Source: Trametopsis cervina | Lineage: Eukaryota > Basidiomycota > Agaricomycetes > Polyporales > Irpicaceae | Length of the DNA: 64,000 bases | Assembly: GCA_022385755.1 (NCBI GenBank) | Contig: MU278364.1 | Span: forward strand, 496,001-560,000 | Reading direction: 5' to 3' | Shown: in pieces, positions 36,437 to 48,479 of the stretch | Numbering within the stretch: the first letter of the stretch is position 1 | Layout: every line of letters starts with the position of its first letter | Made by a program: the position numbers and the translations under genes | The notes under the pieces: generated by a model | Told to the model about the DNA's origin: nothing | The model's input: only the letters and a program-made list of their open reading frames with translations | The model's database searches: none

Positions 36437-37499
36437 ATGGCCAATACCACCGTCCGCGGCGCAACAGCCATCCACGGTCAGAACCCTCAGGTGAGTTGTC
36501 CCCATTGGAGAGCTTGGTGATATGCTGATAGACCTAGATAGTACCTCGTCGAAACCGTCATTCGAAATCGTATCTATGAGGCTCCGTACTGGAAGGAACA
36601 CTGCTTCGCGCTCACAGGTATGCGCATCCGTGTACTACACACGCGTTAATACTAATATGTCATTGCTAGCTGAGACCCTTATTGACAAGGCAACCGAGCT
36701 GAAAGCCATTGGTGGCGTGTATGGAAACCAAAAGCCTACAGAATTCATGTGCCTTCTGTTGAAGCTCCTCCAGATTCAACCGGAGAAGGAGATATTGCTA
36801 GAGTACCTACAGGCAGATGAATTCAAGTGCGTTACTCATGCACTGCCTACTTGCACAATGCTGACCTACGGACAGATACCTGCGTGCGCTAGCGGCACTA
36901 TACGTGCGCATGACATTCCGCGCCGCAGAGGTATACGAAATCCTGGAACCACTGCTGAAAGATTATCGAAAACTCCGTCTCCGGAATATGGGTACACGTA
37001 ATGCACACAAATATTGGTACAAATGCTGATGCCGTATTCACCAGGTGGCTACGCACTCACCTTCATGGATGAGTTCGTCGACCAGCTATTAAATGAAGAA
37101 CGTGTGTGTGATATCATCATGCCGCGGATAACCAAAAGAGAAACTCTGGAGGACCTGGGAGAGATTGGGCCGAGGAAGAGTCGACTGCTGGATGCTATGG
37201 AGGGTAAGAGTGAGCATGGTAGCGTGAAGAGCAAGAGTCGAAGTCGCAGCCGGAGTGGGAGCAGGAGTAGGAGCGGCAGTCGCAGCGGGAGTGAACGGAG
37301 CAGAAGCAGAAGCAGGGCACCGTCGGATGCTGGGTCACGATACGTCTCTCGTAGCCCTTCAAGATCACGTAGTGGTTCACCGGGGTCACCCAAGTCTGCT
37401 CGCAGTCGGAGCGGTTCTCCAGCAAACGGAGATTCTGGCAGGTTCCGCTCGCGCAGCCGTAGCATATCTCCCGACCGGATGGAGACAACTCCCGGTTAA
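36437..37499 (+). CDS. PRP38: Pre-mRNA splicing factor Prp38
   Basis: The start is MANTTVRGATAIHGQNPQ, spliced at 36491/36543 to YLVETVIRNRIYEAPYWKEHC. Downstream come VYGNQKPTEFMCLLLKLLQ, a YLRALAALYVRMTFR segment, GGYALTFMDEFVDQLL and MPRITKRETLEDLGEI, the complete Prp38 domain (about residues 1-185). The last exon adds an RS tail with long runs of Arg-Ser, ending DRMETTPG. Prp38 is a tri-snRNP-associated protein required to activate the spliceosome (release of U4 and formation of the B/Bact complex). The RS tail resembles animal PRPF38 and is absent from the yeast protein. This fits an organism with introns in nearly every gene. Confidence 0.95.
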
Positions 37500-37567
37500 C
37501 AGGTGGCGTTCAGTCTTTGTGTGAGAGGCTATGAACTATGATGTATATTAGAAGTGCCTAAAATAAT

Positions 37568-38529
37568 CTACTTCGGACGATCGAACTGCTGGGTCTTGTA
37601 AACAAGCAACTGCTTCGACAGCTCTGTCCATCGAGGGTCTATGATGGTAGGGGGCATCCTTGCCAGAGCCTGTGGCGAAAGGTACCCTCTGTTCTTCCAT
37701 TCCGTATACCAGACTGAGAAATGACGTGAGCACAAACCCGGCATGATAGAAATAATCAATATCCCTCACCTATATCTGTCTGCCTCACAGGTGCAGCCTC
37801 CGTGCGGTCTGCGCGTCCCTTGAGGCAATCCTTGAGAGCGAGCGCATTGTAGTATTTGCAGAACACCGTTCCTCCCAGTTTCTCAACTGCTTTAATGGCA
37901 CTTTTCGAAGCCCTTGCCGGCGTGATGTGGATAGGTGTCTTCAGCTGCTCAGCACCCTACGAAATCAAGGTGAGATACTACGAGGCGTCCAGTAACTTGG
38001 TACTCACGTCGCCCAGAAGTTTTATACCGTCCTTCGCATCGTGTATACACCCACTCAATAACAGCTCGCGTGCAGTGATAGGCTGGTCTGGAGAGGACTG
38101 TAGACGGCCTTGGTCGACCCAATGTTGGATTCTGTCCAGGTTAACAGCCGCATAGACTTTGGCGTTGCTACAGAGCGCCCCTCAGTTAGAATTGCTGGGG
38201 ATAGGAGCAGCAGGAAAGAACGTACGGATTCACGAAACCCTTCTTCGGGAACAACTTCGTGATCGGTGTTTGACCACCCTCGAAGCCAGACTTCGGTTTG
38301 CCATTGCCAGCGCGAGCTTTCTGACCCTTGTGACCTCGTCCAGAGGTACCACCACGGCCTGACCCCTGACCACGACCCAGACGCTTTTGCTATAGTTTCC
38401 TGTGACGTGAGTACGGTACACACCGGCGAGGTGGCAACGACGAACGTTATGCTGCGAACCTCGCGCTGGTGAAAGATTGAATAGATGAACTCTGCTTCCA
38501 GCAGCCTTGAGACGTGGGATGGCGGACAT
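37568..38529 (-). CDS. MRPL10: Mitochondrial ribosomal protein uL15m
   Basis: Exon 1 from 38529 gives [20 protein letters not shown], a basic mitochondrial presequence-like start. After an intron comes [20 protein letters not shown], the glycine- and arginine-rich rRNA-binding signature of L15, then [20 protein letters not shown]. Later exons contain [34 protein letters not shown] and [19 protein letters not shown], with a fungal C-terminal extension ending KTQQFDRPK. The protein belongs to the large subunit of the mitochondrial ribosome (yeast MRPL10). It is convergent with Prp38 (stops about 70 bp apart) and divergent from Sec3. Confidence 0.92.
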
Positions 38530-38774
38530 TGTGGTGGCTCAAAGCACCAAAGTTAAGAGTGGTCTGCACGACCGCCTCTGTCACGGTCGAAAGCAAGGTT
38601 AATTTGAGCGGCTAAAGCTGTCCATTTCCATTGCTATTTCCGTAGGTGCTCAAAGTCTCCTGTAACTGCGCGACCATCCCACCTTTCGTAACCAACGACT
38701 ATCTGGTACACAAGCAGCTCTTATTCTCTTGAATATCTTCGCTGCTCCAGTAGTGCGGGGGGAGATCGTGAACG

Positions 38775-41700
38775 ATGGCGGACTACGCCTCCGTCCGGCA
38801 GAGGATAATCTCATCCGTATTCAACAGGCTTAACTCCAGTGGTCACCAGGAGACATACGTTGCTCATGTTAAGATTTGGGAAGAAGTGTCTCCAGAAGAG
38901 GGAGGTCAGAAACCGAGATACATCATTCTCTCCGGTACGTGTGGCGGATACACGAAACCGAATGTGATCAGAATGGGAATGAACTACGTCCCCAGAATCT
39001 AGCGATGGCGGTGGACAGATACACAAGTCCAAGCTGAACTCGAACGGCTCTTTCTCTGTTGGCAAGACCTGGAGGGTCTCCGATTTGAGAGGCGTTGAAG
39101 TGGTGAACGTACGTCGATTGCTATACACAAAGTCTGTCCCATTGCTTATTTCTGGTACAGCCTTTATCGATAAATATCACACTGGCTCGGACATACAAAT
39201 GGAGGACAGAAGATGAGCGAGACCAAGCGAATTTTGCAGTGGCCCTAGTGCGTCTCTTCCGGTCTGTAACAAATGGCGCACCGCTACAGATTGTCGGTGT
39301 ACGAGATCCAGACGCGCAGTCTTGTAAGGTGCTCAGTATAGAGATGTATTGGCGAACACTGATGATAGCATACAGCTTCGAGGGTCCCTCAAGCACCAGG
39401 AAACTTTCGGCGGATGGAGCGTGCACCCACGCCTCCCAGTGGCGTGCCACTGCCTCCCGCCACACCTATGGCTACGCCCCGGAGACCCTACCTCAACGGA
39501 AATGCAGCTGCAGATTCATCTCAAGCACGTAGCTCGCAACCATCTCAGTTGTCAAATATGGCTATGGCACCCATCCCTGCCATTGCCCCTGCGCCACGTC
39601 CTGGGTCTCGTCCTCGTAGGCCTCCCTCGCCCGTCACGAGGCCTGATTCTATAGATGCATCACAAGCTTACACTGCTACCACCCTCCCAGAGAGGGCCGC
39701 CACCCCGACATCTCGTCCTCGTCCTTCCACTCCTCAATCACAAGCACAGCCAGCGGTCTCTTCGTCCCTCCGTCCCGGGCGTGCACGACGCCCATCTAAT
39801 GTATCTTCTAACCCTCGAAGTTCCTCTGCTACTGATTCGTCCCCACAAATACCTACGATATCACTACCGGGAATCCAAGATCGCAACGGGTTCAATTCCT
39901 CATCCGCTTCGCTTTCTGCGACACCAGCTACAGCCGTACAATCGACATTCAGACGTGTCAATGGTGCTGCAGCGGCATCTTCTAGCAGCTTGGAGACACC
40001 GTCTATGTCCTCGTCTTTCACAGCGCCATCTCCTATGTCGGCGTACCCAATGACTGCCTATCCTAGTGTTGAGACCCCTCGCCCGCAGAACCTGACGATA
40101 TCTCAGCCTCCCATACGGTCGCGTAAGACCAGTGCAGCCCCGAGTGTCGAGCCAACTGCGTCGACTCAAACCCGCCGCGAGCCGAACGCAAGAGTGTCTT
40201 TCTTCGATCCTGCAAACCAGGCAGCATTGGATCGTTTGCTCTCCGGTGATATGATGCTGAGGGATGACTTGGACGAAGGTTCCGGCGATGGCGAGGTTGC
40301 AGAGGAAACTGCACAGGCTATGCTGAATAGTGTGGAAGAGATGCTTGAGGGGTATGAGTGGGGCAGTGGGGATCTCTTTGGTTCTGGTCGCGGAACAACA
40401 GAACAAATTGAAGCTCGTCTGCTTGATGAGCTAATGGCACTCGAGAAGGTTTGCGCTCACTAATGCGGAATGCAACTGTTGACTCACATGGTGAAAACCA
40501 GGCCAACATCCACTCGTTCATCGAGTCAGACGACCGTGTCAACGTTGTCCTCAAGAATCTGGACGCAGCTATTGCCGAACTCGATGGGATGGATAGTATC
40601 ATCTCGTCTTACAAGATACATCTTAACGTCAGTCCGCACCACATTGAGGTTTGATACGAGCCTGACATGGATACTTGCGATAGGCAGTCAGCGATGATAT
40701 CACCTATATTCAGTCGCAAGATCGTGGTCTGCAGGTACAGACACAGAATCAACGGGCTCTGCTGGCTGAACTCGAGGAACTACTGGTTTGTCGCGCTCAC
40801 GGAATGATACTGATTCGTTTAACTCACTGCTTGGCTAGCAAACTGTTCAAGTCGACCGCGAAGCCCTTCTCACTCTCACGCAAGAATCGCTGGAGAAGGG
40901 TGTGGACAAACTCGAGGAAGCTGCCACGCAGCTGTACAAGGCTCTGCAGGCCGGGCGTGATCGAGGTATGCACCGAGTGATATGTTCTGCAGGGTGATCG
41001 CTTATCCTATACTAGACATGGCTGCAACCATGGAACGGCTGGAGGAATACCGAACCTACAACGCTCAGTTCTGCAAACGTCTATACGATTTCCTGTCTAT
41101 CATGTTTACGGCGCAGGTAAGCACAGTCGCAGCACCTGTGCGAAGATCAATGCTAAGATCATCGTAGTCCAAATTATTGCTGGGCGATAACAACGGTGTC
41201 ACAAAACCTACCCGAGGAAAGCCGTCAGTTGTCAATCACAAACCTATGGAAAACTATCTAGGGAAGTATTCCGGGTTAATGCTATACTTGAAAGAGATGG
41301 ACGAAAACATGTATGGCAAACTTTGTGCTGTGAGTCGTGGTGATCCTACCTTTTTGATAGTCCATGCTGACCGTGTATCGTCAGGCATACTTCTCAGCTG
41401 CAAGCAGCTTGCATAGTACTCAGGTCAAAGCACTCTTGACTATATGTACAACTTTGGTGAAGAAGAAGGTCGAAGAGGACGGTGATGGTACGAACACCAT
41501 CCACCCATATCTTCGAGGGTATTGACTCGGGAGCAGGCTTCACGACTACGGTCACACCTACCACAACCAGTCGCGCGGCTGCTGGTGTCCGACGTGCTGG
41601 TACAATCGTGCGATCTCCCCTCGACCGCAAAGACCGCAAAGACCCGGCAGACGGTGACATGACTGCGGCTGATGTGCGCATCCAGCATTTCTGTTGTTGG

Positions 41701-43148
41701 TGTGACTGCTCAAAGTCTTCTGACAGGCCTTCGGACTCGCGCTAGAACGTATAGCCCCTATGGTATACGGCGAAGAAGACTTCATCGCTGATTTCCTGCA
41801 GATCAACGATGCGGCACTGACGTTCGCGGACTACATGAGCCTAGAAAACTATTTCAAACGCCAGGCGGCACGCGGGGCTGGACTCAGTACCGCCACGACG
41901 AAGCTGGTCCGAGGAGCCATGGATCTCATTTTCGGCTTCCTTCCTGCTGAATTCAAGACTTGGCTGGATGCTGCGTTGGCGAAAGACCAATTGTGAGTAA
42001 TAATGTGTTTCAGTTGCAGACGATATCCTAAAATAGACACGCATAACAGGCAGATAGTGGGCATGATCGCTTGCGTCGAGAAGTTCTTGGTCGACGCAGA
42101 GGAACGAGGTAACGCGTTCTTCCTCGGGGTTCTCGAGAAGCAGCATTCTCGAATGAAAGGACTTTACGAGAGGCGTGTTGTGAGCGTTCAGGTCTTCTGT
42201 CCCTGAGCTCTTCTGATAACGCTGTGCCTGTAGAACGATCAGATCAAGTCCGTGGAAGAAACCAAACTTACGAGCAAGAAGCGCAATGGGCCAGCGCAAT
42301 TTATCAAGTATTTCCCAACTTACGTTGGGCGTGTGGAAACCCAACTCATCGGTGCTAATACGCTGGAGATACGTCAAGCCGTGGATGCCTCATATGACAA
42401 GATTGTCCAAGCGATGTTCTCTGCGCTGAAACAGATGGCAAAGATGGACGGAGAAGGAGAAGACAAGGGCCAGCTCAACTATCATGTCATTCTCATAGGT
42501 AAGCTTTCCCATGCTCATGATCATCTTATGAGTTCGGTAACCCAAATGATATCCAGAGAACATGCACCACTTTGTCGCTGAGATGTCCCAACTAGACCTC
42601 GGCTCTGTAGCCGTCTTTTTACAACGCGCTCAAGCCATATACGACGAGAATCTGAATGCGTATGTGAAATTGGTTCTACGGAGACCGTTCGCGAAAATCA
42701 TCGTGCGTGTGCATGACTCACGTCCGTGAGAAGTGGCTGACATGTCCCGCAGGATTACTTCGAGGGCATCGAACGTATACTGAAGACGACTGCACCCACG
42801 GAAGTAGCCTCGAAGAGCGCCTACTCTAAGTCGGCTGCGAAGAAAGTCGTGAAAGAGTATACCGCGAAGGATGTGCGAAAGCTCATCGACACTCTGTTCA
42901 AGCGAGTAGAGAAGCACTTCGACGAGGCGACGGAGACGGCGACTACTGCTCAAGCCAGCTCAAGCACAGGTATCGCACCAGGAACGGTGCTCGTTGGCGT
43001 CTGGAGAGCATGCGAAGACGAGCTACTCCGGATGACGGACTACTTCACCAAGCGGATCGGACAGTGCTACGCGTCTACGGGCGTCAGTCTGGAGTACACC
43101 GCGGCTGACGTCGAGGCGGCCTTCAAGAGGCATCGGGTCGCGTCATAG
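38775..43148 (+). CDS. SEC3: Exocyst complex subunit Sec3
   Basis: The N-terminal exons (MADYASVRQRIISSVFNRLN, then SKLNSNGSFSVGKTWRVSDL and NFAVALVRLFR) form the Sec3 PH-like domain that binds PI(4,5)P2 and Rho-type GTPases. A roughly 300-residue Ser/Pro-rich disordered linker (39414-40100) follows, including PMSAYPMTAYPSVETP. Next comes DLLFG-like helical sequence with ARLLDELMALEK, then coiled coil (NVVLKNLDAAIAELDGMDSI). The C-terminal helical rods contain MAATMERLEEYRTYNAQFCK, YLGKYSGLMLYLKEMDENMY and DYFEGIERILK. The protein ends AAFKRHRVAS at 43148 after about a dozen short introns. Sec3 marks sites of polarised exocytosis, such as the hyphal tip, as part of the eight-subunit exocyst tether. 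Confidence 0.93.
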
Positions 43149-43552
43149 ATACGAGGATGGATTTATTTAATGTTATTATTTTACTCATGTGTATATCATC
43201 AGGATTCAGGAATGCAGTATCTCTCTGGACTTCAGGTATCCTGAGGCGTGCCGCGTGCTTCGCAAGCTCTCCTGCCAGGTCGTTGAACGCTAACGTTTGC
43301 GTGGCTGACTGAACATTGACAGGACTTCAAAGCGGTTCCGCGGCTGGCGCATCCTGTGCGTTTGAATATCTCAAGCTGCTGACAGTCTTTGTAGGTCAGC
43401 CCACAACTCTGTCGCGGACGTCGGCGTGATCAAGACACGATCACGTGATGTGGCCAAGTCGGTGTTTGGAATTCGAAGACACCAGGCGTCAGCCGCGTCG
43501 AGTGGCTTCCTGCCCGTTTCGGCGTATGTTTAGGAGAGTGAGTCTGAAAGCG

Positions 43553-43640
43553 TATAAAAGGGCTTTCCAACCAACCTCGTCCTCTCTCACTGCTCTACTT
43601 CAACCCACCATCATCCCCCGCCACTTCTCCCTCGGGGCTC
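43553..43640 (+). promoter_or_regulatory. TATA box and pyrimidine-rich leader
   Basis: TATAAAA at 43553-43559 is followed from about 43575 by a C/T-rich, CA-containing stretch. This arrangement is common at strongly expressed basidiomycete promoters and predicts a rightward transcript starting near 43590. No clear coding exon follows. Confidence 0.55.
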
Positions 43641-43830
43641 GCTACACTACCACCAACTATATTCGACAACTCCTCCTCCTGCTCCCTCCTCCCCCAACTA
43701 TACCAACTGCACTCGCCTTTATGCTCCGTCAACCGCCACCGCCACTGCCAACCAACCGCACCACTACCAACATGCCAACATCGACACACACTAGCAGGGG
43801 GAAGGGACATGTACATCGTGGCCAACAAAG

Positions 43831-44113
43831 GTACGTCTTCAATTCAGTCCGACGCGTGCTCGTAGCCGGTTGTTGGAGGCTGACCGATCTTACCTTCGTT
43901 CAAAGTTCAACATCACCAACGACGAATCAAACATAAGACAGCACAAGCGACAGAATAAATATATATCAAAGGTACGTTTGCAGTCCAGTTCGACGCGTCC
44001 TGGTCGCCGGTCGTTGGAGGCTGACCGATCCCTCCTACCTTCGTTCAAAGTTCAACATTACCAACAACGACTCAAACATAAGACAACACAAGCGACAGAA
44101 GAAATATACATCA
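43831..44113 (+). repeat. Two 141-bp tandem repeats shaped like intron plus exon
   Basis: Both units (from 43831 and 43972) begin GTACGT directly after AAAG or CAAAG and run to TTCGTTCAAAG, which looks like an intron with an AG acceptor. Each then has a conserved 66-nt segment starting TTCAACAT. Read in one frame the 66-nt segments are open and in register (22 codons, FNITN...QHKRQ), but no upstream exon supplies the needed phase. Confidence 0.7.
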
Positions 44114-44133
44114 AGCCTCTCAAGAATAAATAG

Positions 44134-44860
44134 TGAAGAGTCGGTGGTCAGCGCGAAAGGAGTGTCATCTCAATGACCTTGACCTCAAGAGCTCCCGCCT
44201 GGCCACCGTGAAGACAATGAGTACGTCGCCTCTTAGTCTTAGTCTATCTACTCTTCTGTCGTACGCCAGCGGGTACTTACCTGCATCCTTAGAAGAGTAC
44301 ATCAAGGCTTCCAAGAACAAACAATGAAGAGTCGGTGGTCAGTGCGAAAGGAGTGTCATCCCAACGATCTTGACCTCAAGAACTCCCGCCTGGCTGCCGT
44401 GAAGACAATGAGTACGTCGCCTTTTAGTCTATCTGCTCTTCTGTTGTGTATGAGCGGGAACTTACTTACGTCCTTAGCAGAATGCATCAAGGCTTCCAAG
44501 GATAAAGAAGAGTCGGCGGTCAGCGCGAAAGGGGTGTCATCCCAACGACCTTGACTTCAAGAACTCCCGCCTGGCCGCCGTGAAGACAAATGAGTACGTT
44601 GCCTCTCAGTCTATCTACGCTCCTCACGTGTGCGACCTGGTACTTACTTGCGTCCTTAGGAACATACATCAAGGCTTCCAAGAATAAATGATCAAGAGTC
44701 GGCGGTCAGTGCGAAAGGGGCGTCATCCCAACGACCTTGACTTCAAGAGCTCCCGCCTGGCCGTCGTGAAGACAATGAGTACGTCGCCTCTCAGTTTATC
44801 TACTCTTCTATCGTGCGCGAGTGGGTACTTACTTGCGTCCTTAGAAGAATAAAATGAGAA
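44134..44860 (+). repeat. Four tandem repeats of about 186 bp with GTACGT...CCTTAG segments
   Basis: Units start (GA/CA)AGAGTCGG at 44134, 44326, 44507 and 44693, with periods of 192, 181 and 186 bp. Each has a conserved block of about 120 bp (GTCATC, CTCCCGCCTGGC, GTGAAGACAA) and then a 60-70-bp segment that begins GTACGT and ends TCCTTAG, like a short intron. Small indels break the reading frame between units, so coding is doubtful. Confidence 0.8.
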
Positions 44861-45758
44861 TAAAGCAGATCACGAAGTACGTTCCTCGCTCTGCTCATCT
44901 TCTCACTCAAGCTGATATCTTCTTCCGAAGTAAAAATATAGGGCAACAGAGTAGATAATAAGATGGTTGAGCGGGTGTGCCACACCCTGAGTCGGGACTG
45001 GTACCAAGAAGCCCCTCTCCCATAATCAACAATGAGATTCAATTCATTGGGTGCGTCGTTGCTTCTGTCTCGAATCCTATGCTCACCCGACTCTCTATCT
45101 CTCTTCATCGTGTCTTATGTGTGCGGGGGTGGCGGGTGGGCTGGTGGGCGTTACTCAGTCGACCTCGACTTGTGTAGCGGCGTCTCCCTCGCTCGCATAC
45201 ATTTCCAAATACCGGCGGATTGGCCCAGGGGTGCGTTCGCTCTCGTTCTGCCGACGTCAATGAAACTGACCTTGCCAGGAACTTTCGTTTACCCCCCTTC
45301 TGACTGACGCCTGTCTCTTTTCCGTCCATCTTACGTTTTGCTTCCATGTATCTTGAACGCTTGCAATCTTATTATTTCGATGCGATGTTGTGAAATCTGT
45401 GAACCTTGAACTTTGAACCTTGATCTTGACGTGAACTCAGCGTGATGCGAGTGAGCGGTCTCGTGTACATACGAGACAACAGCCCCAGCGAGATCCCACA
45501 GTGTGAAGCGACGAGCGGGGTCGGCGACCATCAATTGCCGCCTAAGACTTTTGTTCGCGCGCAACGCTCCCAGGAATGTCAAAGGCACATTGTTTTCTGG
45601 CCAAGAGGTATAGTACTTATTGGTATAATGACAAGGAAACACTATTCGACACAGAGTCGTTTACATACACACACAAATGCTTATTTAGCAGTCGACGAAC
45701 TTCACACATTATTAACTGATCCGTCGCCCGACGGGGATACGTCTGACGTCTTTACGCC

Positions 45759-47934
45759 TCAGTCCTCGTTTGCCCATTGGGGCAACCACTCCTCCCAGTC
45801 CTCCCACTCCTGATCCATCTCTTCCTCCGTGTCCGCATTCGCCAAAAGTTGCCGCTCGCCGCGGTGAGCACCATGCTCGCCTCCGTGGGCTCCTCGCGGT
45901 GGCTTAATGAGCCGCTTCACGACGTGCACGGCCCCGTTGCGAGTAGGCACGTCCGGCGCGACGACCCACTGGCCGTTCACGAACACCTTCGTGACGTACC
46001 CATGCGGGAGAATCGAGTGCAACTGCGCCACGGTCACGTTCAGTGTGTAGTTGCCTCCGAGCGCGGTCGGGAGCGTCAGGTTCGCGGAGTAGACAGGCTT
46101 CAGGATGGGAGGGTGTGGATGGGGATGGGCAGGCTCCGATGGGTGGTGTGGAGGCAGGTGAGGGGGTGGGTGCGGAAGCCCGCGGGTGCACTCGCAGGGT
46201 CCCGGACGACGCGGGTGAGGGAACTCCGCAAAGCGAGGAGGACCAGGAGGTGGGGGCGGGAATGCATCTCGTTCTCCCGTCGGCCTGCATCCCTCGCGTG
46301 CACGAGGCGGGATTTGGTGATCGCCGCCAGGGAAGCCGTGGTGTTCGACCTCGAGGTGTGTGGGCTCAGAGGACGACAGGAAAGCGTGACGGTCGAATTC
46401 TTCCTCGGCCATAGAGAACATTCGGAGCGCCTGCTGCCCGTTCTGGAAGCTTTCACTCTTCATGTGTACATATGAGTTGTCTAGCGAGACACTCTCGGGC
46501 TCAGCGGGACCCTCCTGCAACGAGTCCGTGGCGTTGTGCACCCAGTCTGATATGACGTGGTCAGCGTTATGAGATTTGATGATTATGGAAAAGAAAAGAC
46601 GGCTTACTACTGTGGAGGATGAACTCCGGTACAGTGTGGTATGCGAGAATCTTCTTCAGCGCCCGAGCGCCGAAAGGCGAGAATAGGAAGAGTTTGAGCT
46701 TCCGGGGGAGACTGTCGAAGGCGGCGTTCGTAGGAGCAAAGAACGTGACGGCAGGTGAGCCCTCGAGCGTCTTCGACTCCCTATTCCAATGCCAGTCTAC
46801 AGCATCCGTGAGGTCGACGCGCTGTATCGCGGATGTCTGGTAAAGGAAGATTCAGCGTAAGACTATGGATAGTATATGTAGAAGGTACGAGCTCACCAGA
46901 GTGGCGAAGGCGCCAGGGAGTGCGAAGAGGAGCGGGAAAGTAGAGGGTGGAGGAAAGAGCGGGTGGTTGATAGCATGGATGATACCTACGGACACAAGGT
47001 TAGAGTTCTGCGAGAAGGTCATCAAGTGAGAAGACATACCATTCTTGGTCTCAACGTCGGCGTATGTAACCTTAGCGTAGAAGTTGAGGGTCAAGCCAGG
47101 ATGGAGCAAGTTGGGCTGCTCGACCCTGATGCGGAACTCCTTGCCGTCGAGAGAACCCTCTCCGAGGATCAAGGACGAGGGGAACGTCGTGTTCTTCGCG
47201 AGGTCCGCCGCATGCAGCTGCACGCCAATGATGTGGTATCTGAGGACAGCAGAGACGATCGCCTTGATGATCTTCCTCTTGCGCTTCTTGTCTTCGTCGT
47301 CCTCACCCTCGTCGTCCTCAAGAAGAGAGTCGTCGACAAAGTTCTCGAGTGTAGCGATCAGCTCAAGCTGGTCGGTGCTCGTGATGACGTCACGGTTGAA
47401 GAACGCCTCGACCCCGTACTCGTTAAACTCGGAGTGACGGTGAGGAGGCTCGTCGTCGTGCTTGTGAGGCGGCGGGCGGAGTGCATGATCAGGAGGCGCG
47501 AAGAAGGTGACGCTGTATCACATGAAGAGTCAACAATAGCGTCGGTACTGACTGTGAACAAGATGCTCACGTAGACCCGGGATCATTCAGGGCTTTAGCA
47601 ATGTCGTCGGCAAAGTTGATCAGCTTGAAGATGCGAGAGAACCTGGTACAAGAGCGTCAGTTTTGCGAGGTGAGAAGCGACAGACAACATCGAGCTACCT
47701 GTCGTCGTCCTTCAGAACTTCATAGATGGTCTTGTCGGGAAACTTGGGCGGGCCAGACGGCGAGCCAGGCGGCGTCGGGTGCTGTTGGTGAACAGCCGGC
47801 CATGGACGGGAGTCAAACACCGCCTCAGCAAACTGAAGTCTGGTCTGAGAGTGATCCTCAAAGTGCTCATTGGGATACGCTGCCACTGCGGCCAACGAGC
47901 CGCAGAGCAACGCTACAAAGCTGCGAGCGAGCAT
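45759..47934 (-). CDS. Secreted fasciclin (FAS1) domain protein
   Basis: The ATG at 47934 starts a signal peptide (MLARSFVALLCGSLAAVAAY). The first FAS1 domain shows VTFFAPPDHALRP, LRYHIIGVQLHAADLA and AKVTYADVETKNG followed by IHAINHPLFPP. The second shows AVTFFAPTNAAFDSLPRKL, LKKILAYHTVPEF and a final VYSANLTLPTALGGNYTLNV to VVKRLIKPP. Between the last two stretches lies a His/Pro-rich insert of about 100 residues (HPPPHLPPHHPSEPAHPHPH). The protein ends in an acidic tail (EEEMDQEWEDWEEWLPQW). FAS1 proteins mediate cell adhesion or cell-wall interactions. No GPI signal is seen at the C-terminus, so it is probably freely secreted or wall-bound. The frame at 47949 upstream of the chosen ATG starts with GTG and was rejected. 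Confidence 0.9.
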
Positions 47935-48479
47935 GGTGGTGGTAAGCACAGACAGGGAGTGCTGTGCGGCCTTACTGCGAGATGTGCGCAGGGGTTACTT
48001 AAGTATGCAACATTGGATGATCAAAGTGCGTCATGTCGTACGCGCAGCATCTCTCAAAACGCGCAAGCCGCGCTCTCGCACCGGCAATTGTATCCACAGC
48101 CAGCGGTTGCGGCCTGGACAGTACCTCGGCTTAAGCAAAAAGGTAAACTGGCACACCATGATGGCTCGCACAGGCTCGTTCCATCGCGCGCAGACACCAC
48201 CATTCGTTCATCACCTTGTCGAGCATAACGATCCGCGCCTCAGCACTCTCCTCCATCCGCACCCCATCCAGCTCGGGAGTGGGCTGCAAAGGGTCAGTGC
48301 GAGCCACCGGGGGCGGACGCTATCGATCCTGTACCTCGACTGCGCATGCCAACAAGATGATCACTGCGTTAGCTGAAATCTGCGGACGGAAGGTAATGGC
48401 GGTAAAATTGTCCGGGCGGGGCAGGATGAGACTCTCAGTACACGTACAAGTGGCTTTGCTCCAGGGTATAGCGCATCGT
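47935..48479. other. Intergenic region: fasciclin promoter and V-ATPase 3' flank
   Basis: 545 bp between the start of the fasciclin gene and the stop of the upstream V-ATPase A gene on the same strand. Nothing further is recognised. Confidence 0.5.

Larger units (their letters stand above)
43149..45758. other. 2.6-kb region with tandem exon-intron-like repeats, no proven gene
   Basis: Between the Sec3 stop and the fasciclin stop there is a TATA box (43553), a pyrimidine-rich leader, two 141-bp repeats (43831-44113) and four repeats of about 186 bp (44134-44860). I could not build a single reading frame through them. A 91-residue frame at 45032-45307 is described separately as a finding. Confidence 0.5.

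Noticed and set aside
44126..44870. Tandem array as a repeat-protein gene
   Set aside because: Unit lengths vary by indels that shift the frame, and stop codons occur soon after each candidate start.
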